Assembly (NCBI RefSeq): GCF_014486675.1
Contig: NZ_JACTAC010000002.1
Span: 62,001-126,000 of the forward strand
From: Flavobacterium macrobrachii
GTDB taxonomy: Bacteria; Bacteroidota; Bacteroidia; Flavobacteriales; Flavobacteriaceae
Direction: 5' to 3'
Length of the DNA stretch: 64,000 nucleotides
Shown here: one piece after another, positions 43,346 to 51,378 of the stretch
How positions within the stretch are numbered: the first letter of the stretch is position 1
How the letters are laid out: every line of letters begins with the position of its first letter
The notes under the pieces: model-generated
What the model was told of the DNA's origin: nothing
The model's input: the letters and a program-made list of their open reading frames with translations, nothing else
The model's database searches: none
Position numbers and translations under genes: made by a program

Positions 43346-44695
43346 ATGAGAAAATTAGCTTTTTATCAATTCATTTTCGGAATATTTTTTATTCCCAACA
43401 TTCTTTTGGCTCAAACCGAACCCGAAGATGTTGCTGCGGTTTCTAGTGAGTTTCAAGACAATTATTATGAGTCGCTAAAGCAAAAAGGAATAGAAAATTA
43501 TGATAAAGCTATCATTGCTTTGGAAAAATGTTTAGCATTGGAACCTAATAATCCAGTGGTGTTTTTTGAATTAGGCAAAAACTATTTGGCACAAAAAAAG
43601 TACAAAGACGCTTATGATAATTTTGAAAAAGTAACCAACATCGATTCTCAAAATCGTTGGGCTTGGGTTGGAATGTATGACGTTTGTTATGACACACAAG
43701 ATTACAATCAAGCCATAATTTTGGTACAAAAACTAGTTGAATTCAAAAGCGAATACAAAGAAGATTTGGTTTCGTTGTACATGAAAACAGCGCAGTTTGA
43801 CAAAGCTTTAGAATTGATAAACGAGTTGAATGAAACCGTCGGAAAATCAGACAAGCGAGAATTATACAAAGCCGATATTCTAAAAGATGCTAAATATCAG
43901 AGTGTTGAAAAAGTTGATTTGCTGAATAAAATCAAAAAAAACCCGAAAGAAGAATCCAATTATATTGCTTTGATTTATATGTATTCACAGAGCAATCAGG
44001 AAGAAAAAGCGTTGGAAATCGCTCAAAAATTAGAAAAAGAAATCCCAACATCCGATTGGGCACAAGTAAGTCTTTTCAAATTTCATTTGAATAATAATGA
44101 TGGTGAAAAAGCCGTAAAATCGATGAATATCGTTTTGCCAAGTGATAAAATTGATTCTAAAATCAAGCACCGAATTTTAAATGAATTTTTGATTTTTGCT
44201 AAAAAAAATCCACAGTTTGAACCCGATTTAGACAAAGCCATAGGTTATTTTAATGACGATAAAGACGTAAAAGTTTCCAAAGAAATTGCCAAGTTTTATT
44301 ACCTAAAAAAAGAATGGAACAAAGCGGAGAAATATTTGAAAATGCATTTGAAATCAGCTCAAGATGATATCGAAGCGCAATTACTTTTGTTACAAACATT
44401 TACCGAGCTAACACAATTTGAAAACGTTTCTAAAACGGCTGATGAATTGACGCAACTATTTCCTAATCAACCCGAGTTTTATTACTATGCAGGTTTGGGA
44501 AATAATCAGTTGGGTAATTTCAAAAAAGCCAAGGAGTTTCTTGAAACAGGAGTAGATTTAATCATTGATGATATGTCATTGGAAATCAATTTTTATGTAC
44601 AAATGGGCGAAGCGTTCAATGGATTAGGTGACATGAAAAAGAAAGAAACCTATTTTACCAAAGCAGATGCTTTAATTAAAAAACAAAAAAGATAA
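43346..44695 (+). CDS. Secreted/periplasmic TPR protein
   Basis: 449 residues. Signal peptide (FYQFIFGIFFIPNILLAQ, cleavage near residue 23). About nine TPR units follow, for example ALEPNNPVVFFELGKNYLAQ (54-73) and YYYAGLGNNQLGNFKKAKEF. It is translationally coupled to the DUF4292 lipoprotein (shared base at 44695), so a common role in envelope assembly is likely. Exact function unknown. Confidence 0.82.
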   Translation: MRKLAFYQFIFGIFFIPNILLAQTEPEDVAAVSSEFQDNYYESLKQKGIENYDKAIIALEKCLALEPNNPVVFFELGKNYLAQKKYKDAYDNFEKVTNIDSQNRWAWVGMYDVCYDTQDYNQAIILVQKLVEFKSEYKEDLVSLYMKTAQFDKALELINELNETVGKSDKRELYKADILKDAKYQSVEKVDLLNKIKKNPKEESNYIALIYMYSQSNQEEKALEIAQKLEKEIPTSDWAQVSLFKFHLNNNDGEKAVKSMNIVLPSDKIDSKIKHRILNEFLIFAKKNPQFEPDLDKAIGYFNDDKDVKVSKEIAKFYYLKKEWNKAEKYLKMHLKSAQDDIEAQLLLLQTFTELTQFENVSKTADELTQLFPNQPEFYYYAGLGNNQLGNFKKAKEFLETGVDLIIDDMSLEINFYVQMGEAFNGLGDMKKKETYFTKADALIKKQKR

Positions 44696-45462
44696 TGATA
44701 AAGAAAATTGCGCCAGCTCTTGTGTTTCTTTTTTTGATTTCATGTAAATCAAAAGCAGTACTTTCCGAAGGAAAAGCGGACGACGTTTTAAGTGCCAAAA
44801 AAATAATTGAAAATCATTACAACAATAAATTAGACTATAAAACGTTATACATTAAAGCATCGGCTCGATATGAAGATGATAAACAAAAGCAAAATGTTTC
44901 GGCTGATATTCGAATAAAAAAGGATGAAAAAATCTTGGTAAGCATTCGTTTTCTTGGAATAACAATGGCAAAAGCCTTGATTACACCTGATGAAGTGAAG
45001 TATTATGAAGTAATTAACGGAACTTATTTTGAAGGAAATTATGAATCGTTAAGTCAATGGCTTGGAACCGAATTGGATTTTCAAAAAGTACAAAACATGC
45101 TTCTTGGAAAACCAATGGACAATCTAGAAAACGGAAATTATAAGGAAGAAATCGCTAATAAATTATACCGATTGTTTGCTAAAGACAACAACATCGAAAA
45201 AGCATTTTCCTTTGAATCAGAACGATTTTTATTAAAAAAACAAGAGATTAGTCAATTTGATAAAAATAGAATGGTAACGGTTAGTTATCCAAATTTTCAA
45301 AATGTTGCTTCGTTAATTTTGCCAACAAATATGTCAATTTCAGCCAATCAAGGAGACAAAAAAACAAATATTGATATTGAATATAAATCAATAGCTGTAG
45401 ACGAAAGTTTTAATTTCCCATACAGTGTTCCAGAAGGTTATGAAAGAATTTTTATTAAATAA
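44695..45462 (+). CDS. DUF4292 lipoprotein
   Basis: 255 residues. Lipoprotein signal IAPALVFLFLISCKSKA with Cys17. The mature protein resembles the LolA/LolB-like beta-sheet fold: DIRIKKDEKILVSIRFLGIT and the pattern LITPDEVKYYEVINGTYFEG. This is the DUF4292 family as I recall it. Lipoprotein or outer-membrane trafficking is a structural inference. The next gene starts 16 nt after the stop. Confidence 0.78.
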   Translation: MIKKIAPALVFLFLISCKSKAVLSEGKADDVLSAKKIIENHYNNKLDYKTLYIKASARYEDDKQKQNVSADIRIKKDEKILVSIRFLGITMAKALITPDEVKYYEVINGTYFEGNYESLSQWLGTELDFQKVQNMLLGKPMDNLENGNYKEEIANKLYRLFAKDNNIEKAFSFESERFLLKKQEISQFDKNRMVTVSYPNFQNVASLILPTNMSISANQGDKKTNIDIEYKSIAVDESFNFPYSVPEGYERIFIK

Positions 45463-45478
45463 AATACACCGATTTACT

Positions 45479-46732
45479 ATGTCTAAATACGTTTTAGGTT
45501 TACTTTTTTTATGTTTTACTTCGCCAATGTGGAGTCAGCTTACGCAAGAACAACTCGAAGAGCGAAAGCTAAAAATTCAGCAAGAAATTCAGGAAAAACA
45601 AGAGCTTTTAAAATCTGTTAAGAGCAAAGAAAAATCAGTTGTTAGTCAGTTATTAATCCAGAAAGAAAAAATTGGATTAAAAGAAAAACTCATCCGAACT
45701 ACTGAAAAACAAACCAAGCTTTTGAGTGATGATATTTATACCAATCAACTAAAAATTAATCAATTAAATAGAGATTTGGTTGAACTTAGAGAAGATTATG
45801 CCGAGATGATTCGTAAGTCGTATAAAAGTCGTTCTGAGCAAAGTCGCGCCATGTTTTTATTGTCTTCAGAAAACTTTTTGCAAGCATACAAGCGTGCACA
45901 ATACATGAAGCAATATGCTAGTTATAGAAAAATGCAAGGCGATGAGATTAAGCAAAAATCAGCTCAATTAATTGCGTATAACGAAAAAATAGGCGCTCAA
46001 AAACAAGAAAAAGAAAAGCTAATTATTGAAAACGAAAAGGAAAAGCAAGAGCTTGAAAAAGAAAAACAAGAACAAGAAAAATTAGCCAAACAAATCCAAA
46101 AGGAGAAAGGGAAAATATCAGCTGAAATCAAGAAAAAGCAAGCTGAAACCAAAAAGATAGATGCCCAAATTAAGAAATTAATTCGCGATGCAATTGCCGC
46201 CGCCAATAGAAAAACAGCAGCTGAAAAAGCAAAATCTAACCCAAAAACAACTGCAACCGAGAAAAAAGCAATTGAATCATCAGACAAGATTATTTTAACA
46301 CCAGAAGGAAAAATTGTTTCAGATAATTTTAAAGCCAACAAAGGAAGATTACCTTGGCCAGTTGAAAAAGGAGCGATTAGTTTAGGATATGGCGATCAAC
46401 CGCATCCAGTTTTTAAATCGTTGACAGTTCACAATAGCGGAATTGAAATTTCTACGGAAAGCGGTGCATCGGCTAGAGCAGTTTTTGCTGGCGAAGTAAC
46501 CCAAGTTCAATTAATCACACCAGTTAAAAAAGCGGTTGTGGTAAAACATGGAGATTTCTTTACAGTATATCAAAATTTAAGTTCGGTAAATGTTCAAGCT
46601 GGAGACAAAGTTTCTGCAAAACAATCTTTAGGAAAAATTAGAACTGATGGCGATGGACGAACAGTATTAAAATTTGTGGTTTCTCAAAACTCAAACTATT
46701 TTAACCCTACAACTTGGTTAGCGCCGAGATAA
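45479..46732 (+). CDS. EnvC-like murein hydrolase activator, M23 peptidase family
   Basis: 417 residues from the ATG at 45479 (MSKYVLGLLFLCFTSPMWSQ, signal peptide); an in-frame ATG further upstream lies inside the DUF4292 gene. A long coiled coil (about 20-255, Glu/Lys/Gln-rich) precedes a C-terminal LytM domain with NSGIEISTESGASARAVFAG and VVVKHGDFFTVY. The metal ligand positions look degenerate: the first site has NSGIEIS where active enzymes have H-x-G-x-D. That fits EnvC, which activates amidases at the septum rather than cutting peptidoglycan itself. Confidence 0.88.
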   Translation: MSKYVLGLLFLCFTSPMWSQLTQEQLEERKLKIQQEIQEKQELLKSVKSKEKSVVSQLLIQKEKIGLKEKLIRTTEKQTKLLSDDIYTNQLKINQLNRDLVELREDYAEMIRKSYKSRSEQSRAMFLLSSENFLQAYKRAQYMKQYASYRKMQGDEIKQKSAQLIAYNEKIGAQKQEKEKLIIENEKEKQELEKEKQEQEKLAKQIQKEKGKISAEIKKKQAETKKIDAQIKKLIRDAIAAANRKTAAEKAKSNPKTTATEKKAIESSDKIILTPEGKIVSDNFKANKGRLPWPVEKGAISLGYGDQPHPVFKSLTVHNSGIEISTESGASARAVFAGEVTQVQLITPVKKAVVVKHGDFFTVYQNLSSVNVQAGDKVSAKQSLGKIRTDGDGRTVLKFVVSQNSNYFNPTTWLAPR

Positions 46733-46736
46733 AAAG

Positions 46737-46765
46737 AAAAGTCCCGAAAATTTTCGGGACTTTTT
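46737..46765. terminator. Bidirectional terminator
   Basis: GTCCCGAAAA/TTTTCGGGAC palindrome (46741-46760) flanked by A-runs and T-runs on both sides; serves the M23 gene and the converging thioesterase gene. Confidence 0.9.
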
Positions 46766-46767
46766 CA

Positions 46768-47277
46768 TTATACAAACAACGCTTTCAATTCGGTAGCATC
46801 GTGAGGTTTCATTTTTCCAGCAAGAACCAAACTCAATTGTTTTCTACGTAAAGCAGCATCATATCGAGCTTTTTCTTCTTCGGTTTCAGGAATAATTTGT
46901 GGCACTGGAACAGGATTTCCAGTTTCATTAACGGCAACAAAAGTATAAATCGCTTCGTTAGCTTTGGTTCTACTACCAGATTCTCTGTCTTCAATCCAAA
47001 CATCCAAGTAAATTTCCATCGAAGAGTTGAAGGCACGCGAAACTTTGGCTTCAACAGTAACAACACTTCCCAGCGGAATAGATTTGTTAAACGCTACGTG
47101 ATTTACCGATGCGGTTACAGTTATTCTACGTGAATGTCTTCGCGCAGCAATACTTGCAGCTCTATCCATTCTAGCCAATAATTCGCCACCAAATAGGTTA
47201 TTTAAAGGATTGGTTTCACTCGGTAAAACTAAGTCGGTTAAAATCGTTAACGATTCTGAAGGATGTTTTGGGTTCAT
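46768..47277 (-). CDS. Acyl-CoA thioesterase (hotdog fold, YciA/BACH type)
   Basis: 169 residues. PSETNPLNNLFGGELLARMD (21-40) and ITVTASVNHVAFNKSI match the single hotdog-domain thioesterases; GG-E-L-L is the catalytic-helix start. It hydrolyses acyl-CoA to fatty acid and CoA in the cytosol. It has its own -7 box at 47289-47296. Confidence 0.9.
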   Translation of the reverse strand: MNPKHPSESLTILTDLVLPSETNPLNNLFGGELLARMDRAASIAARRHSRRITVTASVNHVAFNKSIPLGSVVTVEAKVSRAFNSSMEIYLDVWIEDRESGSRTKANEAIYTFVAVNETGNPVPVPQIIPETEEEKARYDAALRRKQLSLVLAGKMKPHDATELKALFV

Positions 47278-47288
47278 ACTTTTTTTTG

Positions 47289-47296
47289 CAAAGGTA
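47289..47296 (-). promoter_or_regulatory. -7 promoter box (TACCTTTG, minus strand)
   Basis: TAnnTTTG on the minus strand, 12 nt before the thioesterase start. Confidence 0.55.
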
Positions 47297-47336
47297 ATTA
47301 CTGCAAATAAAAAATCCTGATTTCTCAGGATATATT

Positions 47337-48299
47337 TTATAATTCTTCAATTAGTAACCAAGCATCTTTATTATCTAGCTTTTTGATGTCTTTCATCGCA
47401 TCGTGAGCTTCGGCATAAGAAGAAAAACTTCCATAAAGAACAGGAAATAAACCGTGCTTATTTGCTGGCAAACGTTTCGCTTTAAAGCCTAATCGAAGTA
47501 ATGTTTTATATGCGTTTTCGGCATTGCTTTCTATTCTAAAAGCACCAGCAACAACGTGATAAGGTTGTTTGTCTTCGCTTTTTGGAACAGTTAACGTTAC
47601 ACTCGGCAGCGGATTATCGATAAAAAAAGTGGCTTCTTGTATTTTTTGATTTACTTTTTTCTGAACATTAGTTTCTACTAAAAGTGTTTCTTGAGCAATT
47701 TGGTTTTCGTAGTTTTCATACAATTTAAAACCAACAGCACTTGAAATTCCAGCGGTAAGCACAAAAACAGCGGCATATTTTAACCAATTTCTATTATTGC
47801 TTTTTTCTGGAGTAATAGTAATTGGAGCAATTTCTTCCAAAGTTTCCACTTGTTCTTTATAAACTTCACGTAGTGTTTCTCTTTGAACTGATGGCGAAGT
47901 ATAAGAACTTAATCCGAATGATTCTTTTAGATAATTAACATGATCAACAGGAATAAAAACTAGATTTTTTTCAGAATTTAAACTGAAACCCCCAACATTT
48001 TTCAACGTAAATTGACCAATTTCTTGAATGGTGTTTTTCCAAAGATTTACTTCATTTTGAATAACAGTTACAGCAACTTCATAGGTTATTTTTTCGGCTT
48101 GCGCCAAATGATTTGCCAGTAATCCGTCGTTATTTTTTAAATAAGGATTAAACGAAATAGATTTCTTTGGAGGAAAAAATGAATGTGAACTTTCGTCAAT
48201 TTGTGCCGACTGAAATTCGGTTAAAAACGCACCAAATCCAGGCACGGTAACACATTGATAGCGGTATAATAATTGGGAAATATGGTGTTCAATCTTCAT
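47337..48299 (-). CDS. HU-CCDC81 and SPOR domain protein
   Basis: 320 residues. The N-terminus (residues 1-130) has two HU-like halves starting IEHHISQLLYRYQCVTVPGF, the bacterial HU-CCDC81 domains. A membrane helix lies at about 175-195, and a SPOR domain (YHVVAGAFRIESNAENAYKT onwards, about 245-318) ends the protein. SPOR binds denuded peptidoglycan at the division site. The layout puts HU-like domains in the cytosol and SPOR in the periplasm, a candidate link between nucleoid or other cytosolic partners and the septum. Its own -7 box lies at 48305-48312. Confidence 0.88.
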   Translation of the reverse strand: MKIEHHISQLLYRYQCVTVPGFGAFLTEFQSAQIDESSHSFFPPKKSISFNPYLKNNDGLLANHLAQAEKITYEVAVTVIQNEVNLWKNTIQEIGQFTLKNVGGFSLNSEKNLVFIPVDHVNYLKESFGLSSYTSPSVQRETLREVYKEQVETLEEIAPITITPEKSNNRNWLKYAAVFVLTAGISSAVGFKLYENYENQIAQETLLVETNVQKKVNQKIQEATFFIDNPLPSVTLTVPKSEDKQPYHVVAGAFRIESNAENAYKTLLRLGFKAKRLPANKHGLFPVLYGSFSSYAEAHDAMKDIKKLDNKDAWLLIEEL

Positions 48300-48304
48300 A
48301 GTAG

Positions 48305-48312
48305 CAAATTTA
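48305..48312 (-). promoter_or_regulatory. -7 promoter box (TAAATTTG, minus strand)
   Basis: TAnnTTTG on the minus strand only 6 nt before the start codon, so the transcript would be leaderless or nearly so. Confidence 0.4.
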
Positions 48313-48402
48313 GATAAACAATACTTTTGACAAAAAAATATTCACAATATTTATTAACAATCGAAATAAAAAAATGTATATATTGCCTCACAAATAGTTA
48401 GG

Positions 48403-49506
48403 ATGATTTTAGACGATTTACAGTATGTTTTAGCTTTACAAAAAGTAGAAGGTGTTGGTGATATTGTTGCCAAAAAACTCATTAACCATTGCGGTTCAGC
48501 CCGAGAAGTTTTTAATTCGAAATCGCAACACTTAAAAAGTATTGATGGAGTTGGCGATGTTTTGATTAAAAATTTGAAAGATAAAACCGTTCATGAAAAA
48601 GCGGAACAAGAATTAAAATTCATCGAAGCCGAAAAAATCAAATTTTGTTACTATCAAAACGAAAATTATCCTGATAGATTAAAACATTGTATCGATGGAC
48701 CAATTCTTCTTTTCTCTGCAGGAAATATTGATTTCAATAACCGAAGAATGATTAGCATTGTTGGAACGAGAGAAATTACTTCGTATGGAACTGAATTTTG
48801 TAAAAAACTAATCGAAGATTTAGCGGTTTTCAATCCAATAATCGTTAGCGGATTTGCTTATGGCGTTGATATTGTGGCTCATAAAGCGGCAATGGACAAC
48901 AATCTTCAAACTATTGGAGTTTTAGCACATGGATTAAATCAGATTTATCCTAAACCGCATAAAAAATATGTTGCCAAAATGGAACAAAAAGGTGGTTTTC
49001 TAACCGAGTTTTGGAGTAATTCCAATCCTGATAAAGAAAATTTTGTTCGCAGAAATCGGATTGTTGCTGGAATGAGCGAAGCCACGATTGTAATTGAAAG
49101 TGCCGAAAAAGGTGGCTCGTTAATCACGGCAAATATTGCTAATGATTACAGCCGAGATGTTTTTGCCGTTCCAGGAAGAACAACCGATAAGTTTAGTCAA
49201 GGTTGCAACGATTTGATTAAAACCCAACGCGCTAATTTAATGACATCGGCGGCAGATTTAATTTACAATCTCAATTGGGAATTGGAAAATAAACCAACAA
49301 AATCGATACAAAAACAACTTTTTGTTTCCTTAGATAATGACGAGCAAAAAATCTATGATTATCTCCAAAAAAATGGAAAGCAACTACTAGATGTAATTGC
49401 TCTCGATTGTGATTTTCCAATATTTAAAATCTCTTCTATACTGCTGAATATGGAATTGAAAGGTGTAATTCGTCCGTTGCCAGGAAAATTATTTGAAGCG
49501 GTTTAG
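48403..49506 (+). CDS. dprA: DNA-processing protein DprA/Smf
   Basis: 367 residues. N-terminal helix-hairpin-helix motifs (VEGVGDIVAKKLINHCG), the Rossmann-like DprA core with SIVGTREITSYG (about 126-137), VSGFAYGVDIVAHKAAM and AVPGRTTD, and a C-terminal winged-helix domain. DprA loads RecA on incoming single-stranded DNA during transformation. recA lies about 4.5 kb further on. Its stop overlaps the converging trpS stop by 4 nt. Confidence 0.96.
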   Translation: MILDDLQYVLALQKVEGVGDIVAKKLINHCGSAREVFNSKSQHLKSIDGVGDVLIKNLKDKTVHEKAEQELKFIEAEKIKFCYYQNENYPDRLKHCIDGPILLFSAGNIDFNNRRMISIVGTREITSYGTEFCKKLIEDLAVFNPIIVSGFAYGVDIVAHKAAMDNNLQTIGVLAHGLNQIYPKPHKKYVAKMEQKGGFLTEFWSNSNPDKENFVRRNRIVAGMSEATIVIESAEKGGSLITANIANDYSRDVFAVPGRTTDKFSQGCNDLIKTQRANLMTSAADLIYNLNWELENKPTKSIQKQLFVSLDNDEQKIYDYLQKNGKQLLDVIALDCDFPIFKISSILLNMELKGVIRPLPGKLFEAV

Positions 49507-50486
49507 TTTTTTTCAAACCCCAATTTTTCTCTTACTTTATTCAAAACGCCATCAGCAACTAGGGAAGCTTTTTTGGCACCTTCTTTTAAAAGTTCGTCCA
49601 CTTCATTTAGATTATTGATGTAGTAATTGTATTTTTCTCTTTCGGTTTTAAAACGTTCTACGATAAGTTCAAACAATGCTTGTTTAGCATGACCATAACC
49701 AAAATCACGATTAACGTTTTGGTATTTCACTTTCATCTCAGCAATTTGCTCAGCATTGGCAACTAATTTATAAATCGCAAAAATTTTACACGTATCTGGA
49801 TTTTTCGGCTCTTCAAGTGGCGTGCTGTCGGTTTCAATGCTCATAATTTGCTTGCGCAATGCTTTATCATCTAAGAAAATATTGATGATATTACCACGAG
49901 ATTTACTCATTTTATGTCCGTCAGTTCCAGGAATGTACATGGTTTCTTCTTGCACTTTTCCTTCAGGAAGTACAAAAGTTTCGCCCATTTGATTGTTGAA
50001 TTTAGAAGCAACATCACGAGTAATTTCGATGTGTTGCATTTGGTCTTTTCCAACAGGAACAAAATCGATGTCATACAACAAAATATCTGCAGCCATCAAC
50101 ATTGGATAAGAAAATAATCCGGCATTTACATCGGCTAATCTATCGGCTTTGTCTTTAAAAGAATGTGCTAAAGTCAAGCGTTGAAACGGAAAAAAGCAGC
50201 TCAAATACCAAGATAATTCAGCCGTTTGTGCTACATCACTTTGACGATAGAAAACAACTTTGTTTACATCTAAACCACAAGCAAGCCAAGTTGCCGCAAC
50301 ACTATATGTATTTGCTCGAAGCGTTTCGCCATCTTTTATTTGAGTAATCGAATGCAAATCGGCGATAAAAAGAAAAGTTTCATTTTTTTCGTCTTTTGAT
50401 AACTCAATGGCTGGAATAATTGCTCCTAATAAATTTCCTAAATGTGGCGTTCCTGTACTTTGTACTCCGGTTAATATTCTTGACAT
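49503..50486 (-). CDS. trpS: Tryptophanyl-tRNA synthetase
   Basis: 327 residues. Class I signatures: GTPHLGNLLGA (the HIGH equivalent, 12-22) and HKMSKSRGN (KMSKS, about 195-203), plus LMAADILLYDIDFVPVGKDQ, the tryptophan pocket. It charges tRNA-Trp. A minus-strand -7 box lies at 50503-50510. Confidence 0.97.
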   Translation of the reverse strand: MSRILTGVQSTGTPHLGNLLGAIIPAIELSKDEKNETFLFIADLHSITQIKDGETLRANTYSVAATWLACGLDVNKVVFYRQSDVAQTAELSWYLSCFFPFQRLTLAHSFKDKADRLADVNAGLFSYPMLMAADILLYDIDFVPVGKDQMQHIEITRDVASKFNNQMGETFVLPEGKVQEETMYIPGTDGHKMSKSRGNIINIFLDDKALRKQIMSIETDSTPLEEPKNPDTCKIFAIYKLVANAEQIAEMKVKYQNVNRDFGYGHAKQALFELIVERFKTEREKYNYYINNLNEVDELLKEGAKKASLVADGVLNKVREKLGFEKN

Positions 50487-50502
50487 TTTTTTGATTTTAC
50501 CG

Positions 50503-50510
50503 CAAAGTTA
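50503..50510 (-). promoter_or_regulatory. -7 promoter box (TAACTTTG, minus strand) for trpS
   Basis: TAnnTTTG on the minus strand, 17 nt before the trpS start and back to back with the plsC promoter. Confidence 0.55.
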
Positions 50511-50542
50511 ATCGTTTGTTACAAAAATTGCATACGTTTTAT

Positions 50543-50550
50543 TACATTTG
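50543..50550 (+). promoter_or_regulatory. -7 promoter box (TACATTTG)
   Basis: TAnnTTTG match only 6 nt before the acyltransferase ATG at 50556, implying a very short leader. Confidence 0.5.
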
Positions 50551-50555
50551 ACAAC

Positions 50556-51293
50556 ATGAGAACAGTAAAAATTATTTTTTGGACATTATATCGAGTTTGG
50601 TTTTATATCCTAATGGCGATTCCAATAATAGTGATGTTTCCGTTTTTGTTCATTTCGATACTTTCGGAAAAATGGTATCCTTATTTTTTTATCATGGCAA
50701 GAATTTGGGCAAAATGTATTCTTTTTGGAATGGGTTTTCCGACCAAAGTTACTTTTGACCAAGAAATAGAAGAAGGAAAAAGTTATATGTTTGTTGCCAA
50801 TCATACTTCGATGACTGATATTATGCTGATGCTTTCTATTGCTAAAAACCCGTTTGTTTTTGTTGGAAAAAAAGAACTTTCAAAAATTCCGTTATTTGGA
50901 TTTTTCTATAAACGAACTTGTATTTTGGTTGACAGAAGCAGTTCCAAAAGTAGAATGGAAGTTTTTCAACGCGCACAAAAACGTATCAGTCAAGGTTTGA
51001 GTATTTGTATTTTTCCCGAAGGTGGCGTTCCTGACGAAAGTATTTTGTTAGATGAATTTAAAGATGGTGCTTTTCGATTGGCACTTGAACACGAACTTCC
51101 AATCGTTCCAATGACTTTTTATGACAACAAACGTCTTTTTTCATATACTTTTTTTAGTGGAAGTCCAGGATTGATGCGAGCAAAAGTGCATCGTTTTTTT
51201 GAAACTAAAAATCAAAATCCTGAGTATAAAAAAACATTGAAAGAAGAAGTGAGAAATGTGATTTTAGTTGAATTGCAAAATGATTTAAAATAA
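50556..51293 (+). CDS. PlsC-type 1-acyl-glycerol-3-phosphate acyltransferase (1)
   Basis: 245 residues. One N-terminal membrane helix (about 12-34) and the acyltransferase motifs NHTSMTD (H-x4-D, about 77-83) and FPEGG. It probably makes phosphatidic acid or transfers an acyl chain to another lipid. A second, related gene lies at 55139-55873. Followed by a terminator. Confidence 0.88.
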   Translation: MRTVKIIFWTLYRVWFYILMAIPIIVMFPFLFISILSEKWYPYFFIMARIWAKCILFGMGFPTKVTFDQEIEEGKSYMFVANHTSMTDIMLMLSIAKNPFVFVGKKELSKIPLFGFFYKRTCILVDRSSSKSRMEVFQRAQKRISQGLSICIFPEGGVPDESILLDEFKDGAFRLALEHELPIVPMTFYDNKRLFSYTFFSGSPGLMRAKVHRFFETKNQNPEYKKTLKEEVRNVILVELQNDLK

Positions 51294-51323
51294 AAAAGAG
51301 TTCCGAATTTCGAAACTCTTTTT
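51294..51323. terminator. Terminator after the first plsC-like gene
   Basis: AAAAAGAGTT stem with CGAA/TTCG extension (one mismatch) and a T-run on both strands, between converging genes. Confidence 0.75.
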
Positions 51324-51378
51324 AGTTATTGCTCGAAAGCCAATAACACCACTTAACTATCTTTAAACTAAACTAAAC

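Noticed and set aside
45997-46341. Minus-strand open frame opposite the M23 coiled-coil region
   Set aside because: A low-complexity mirror of the Glu/Lys/Gln-rich coiled coil; no promoter or family match.
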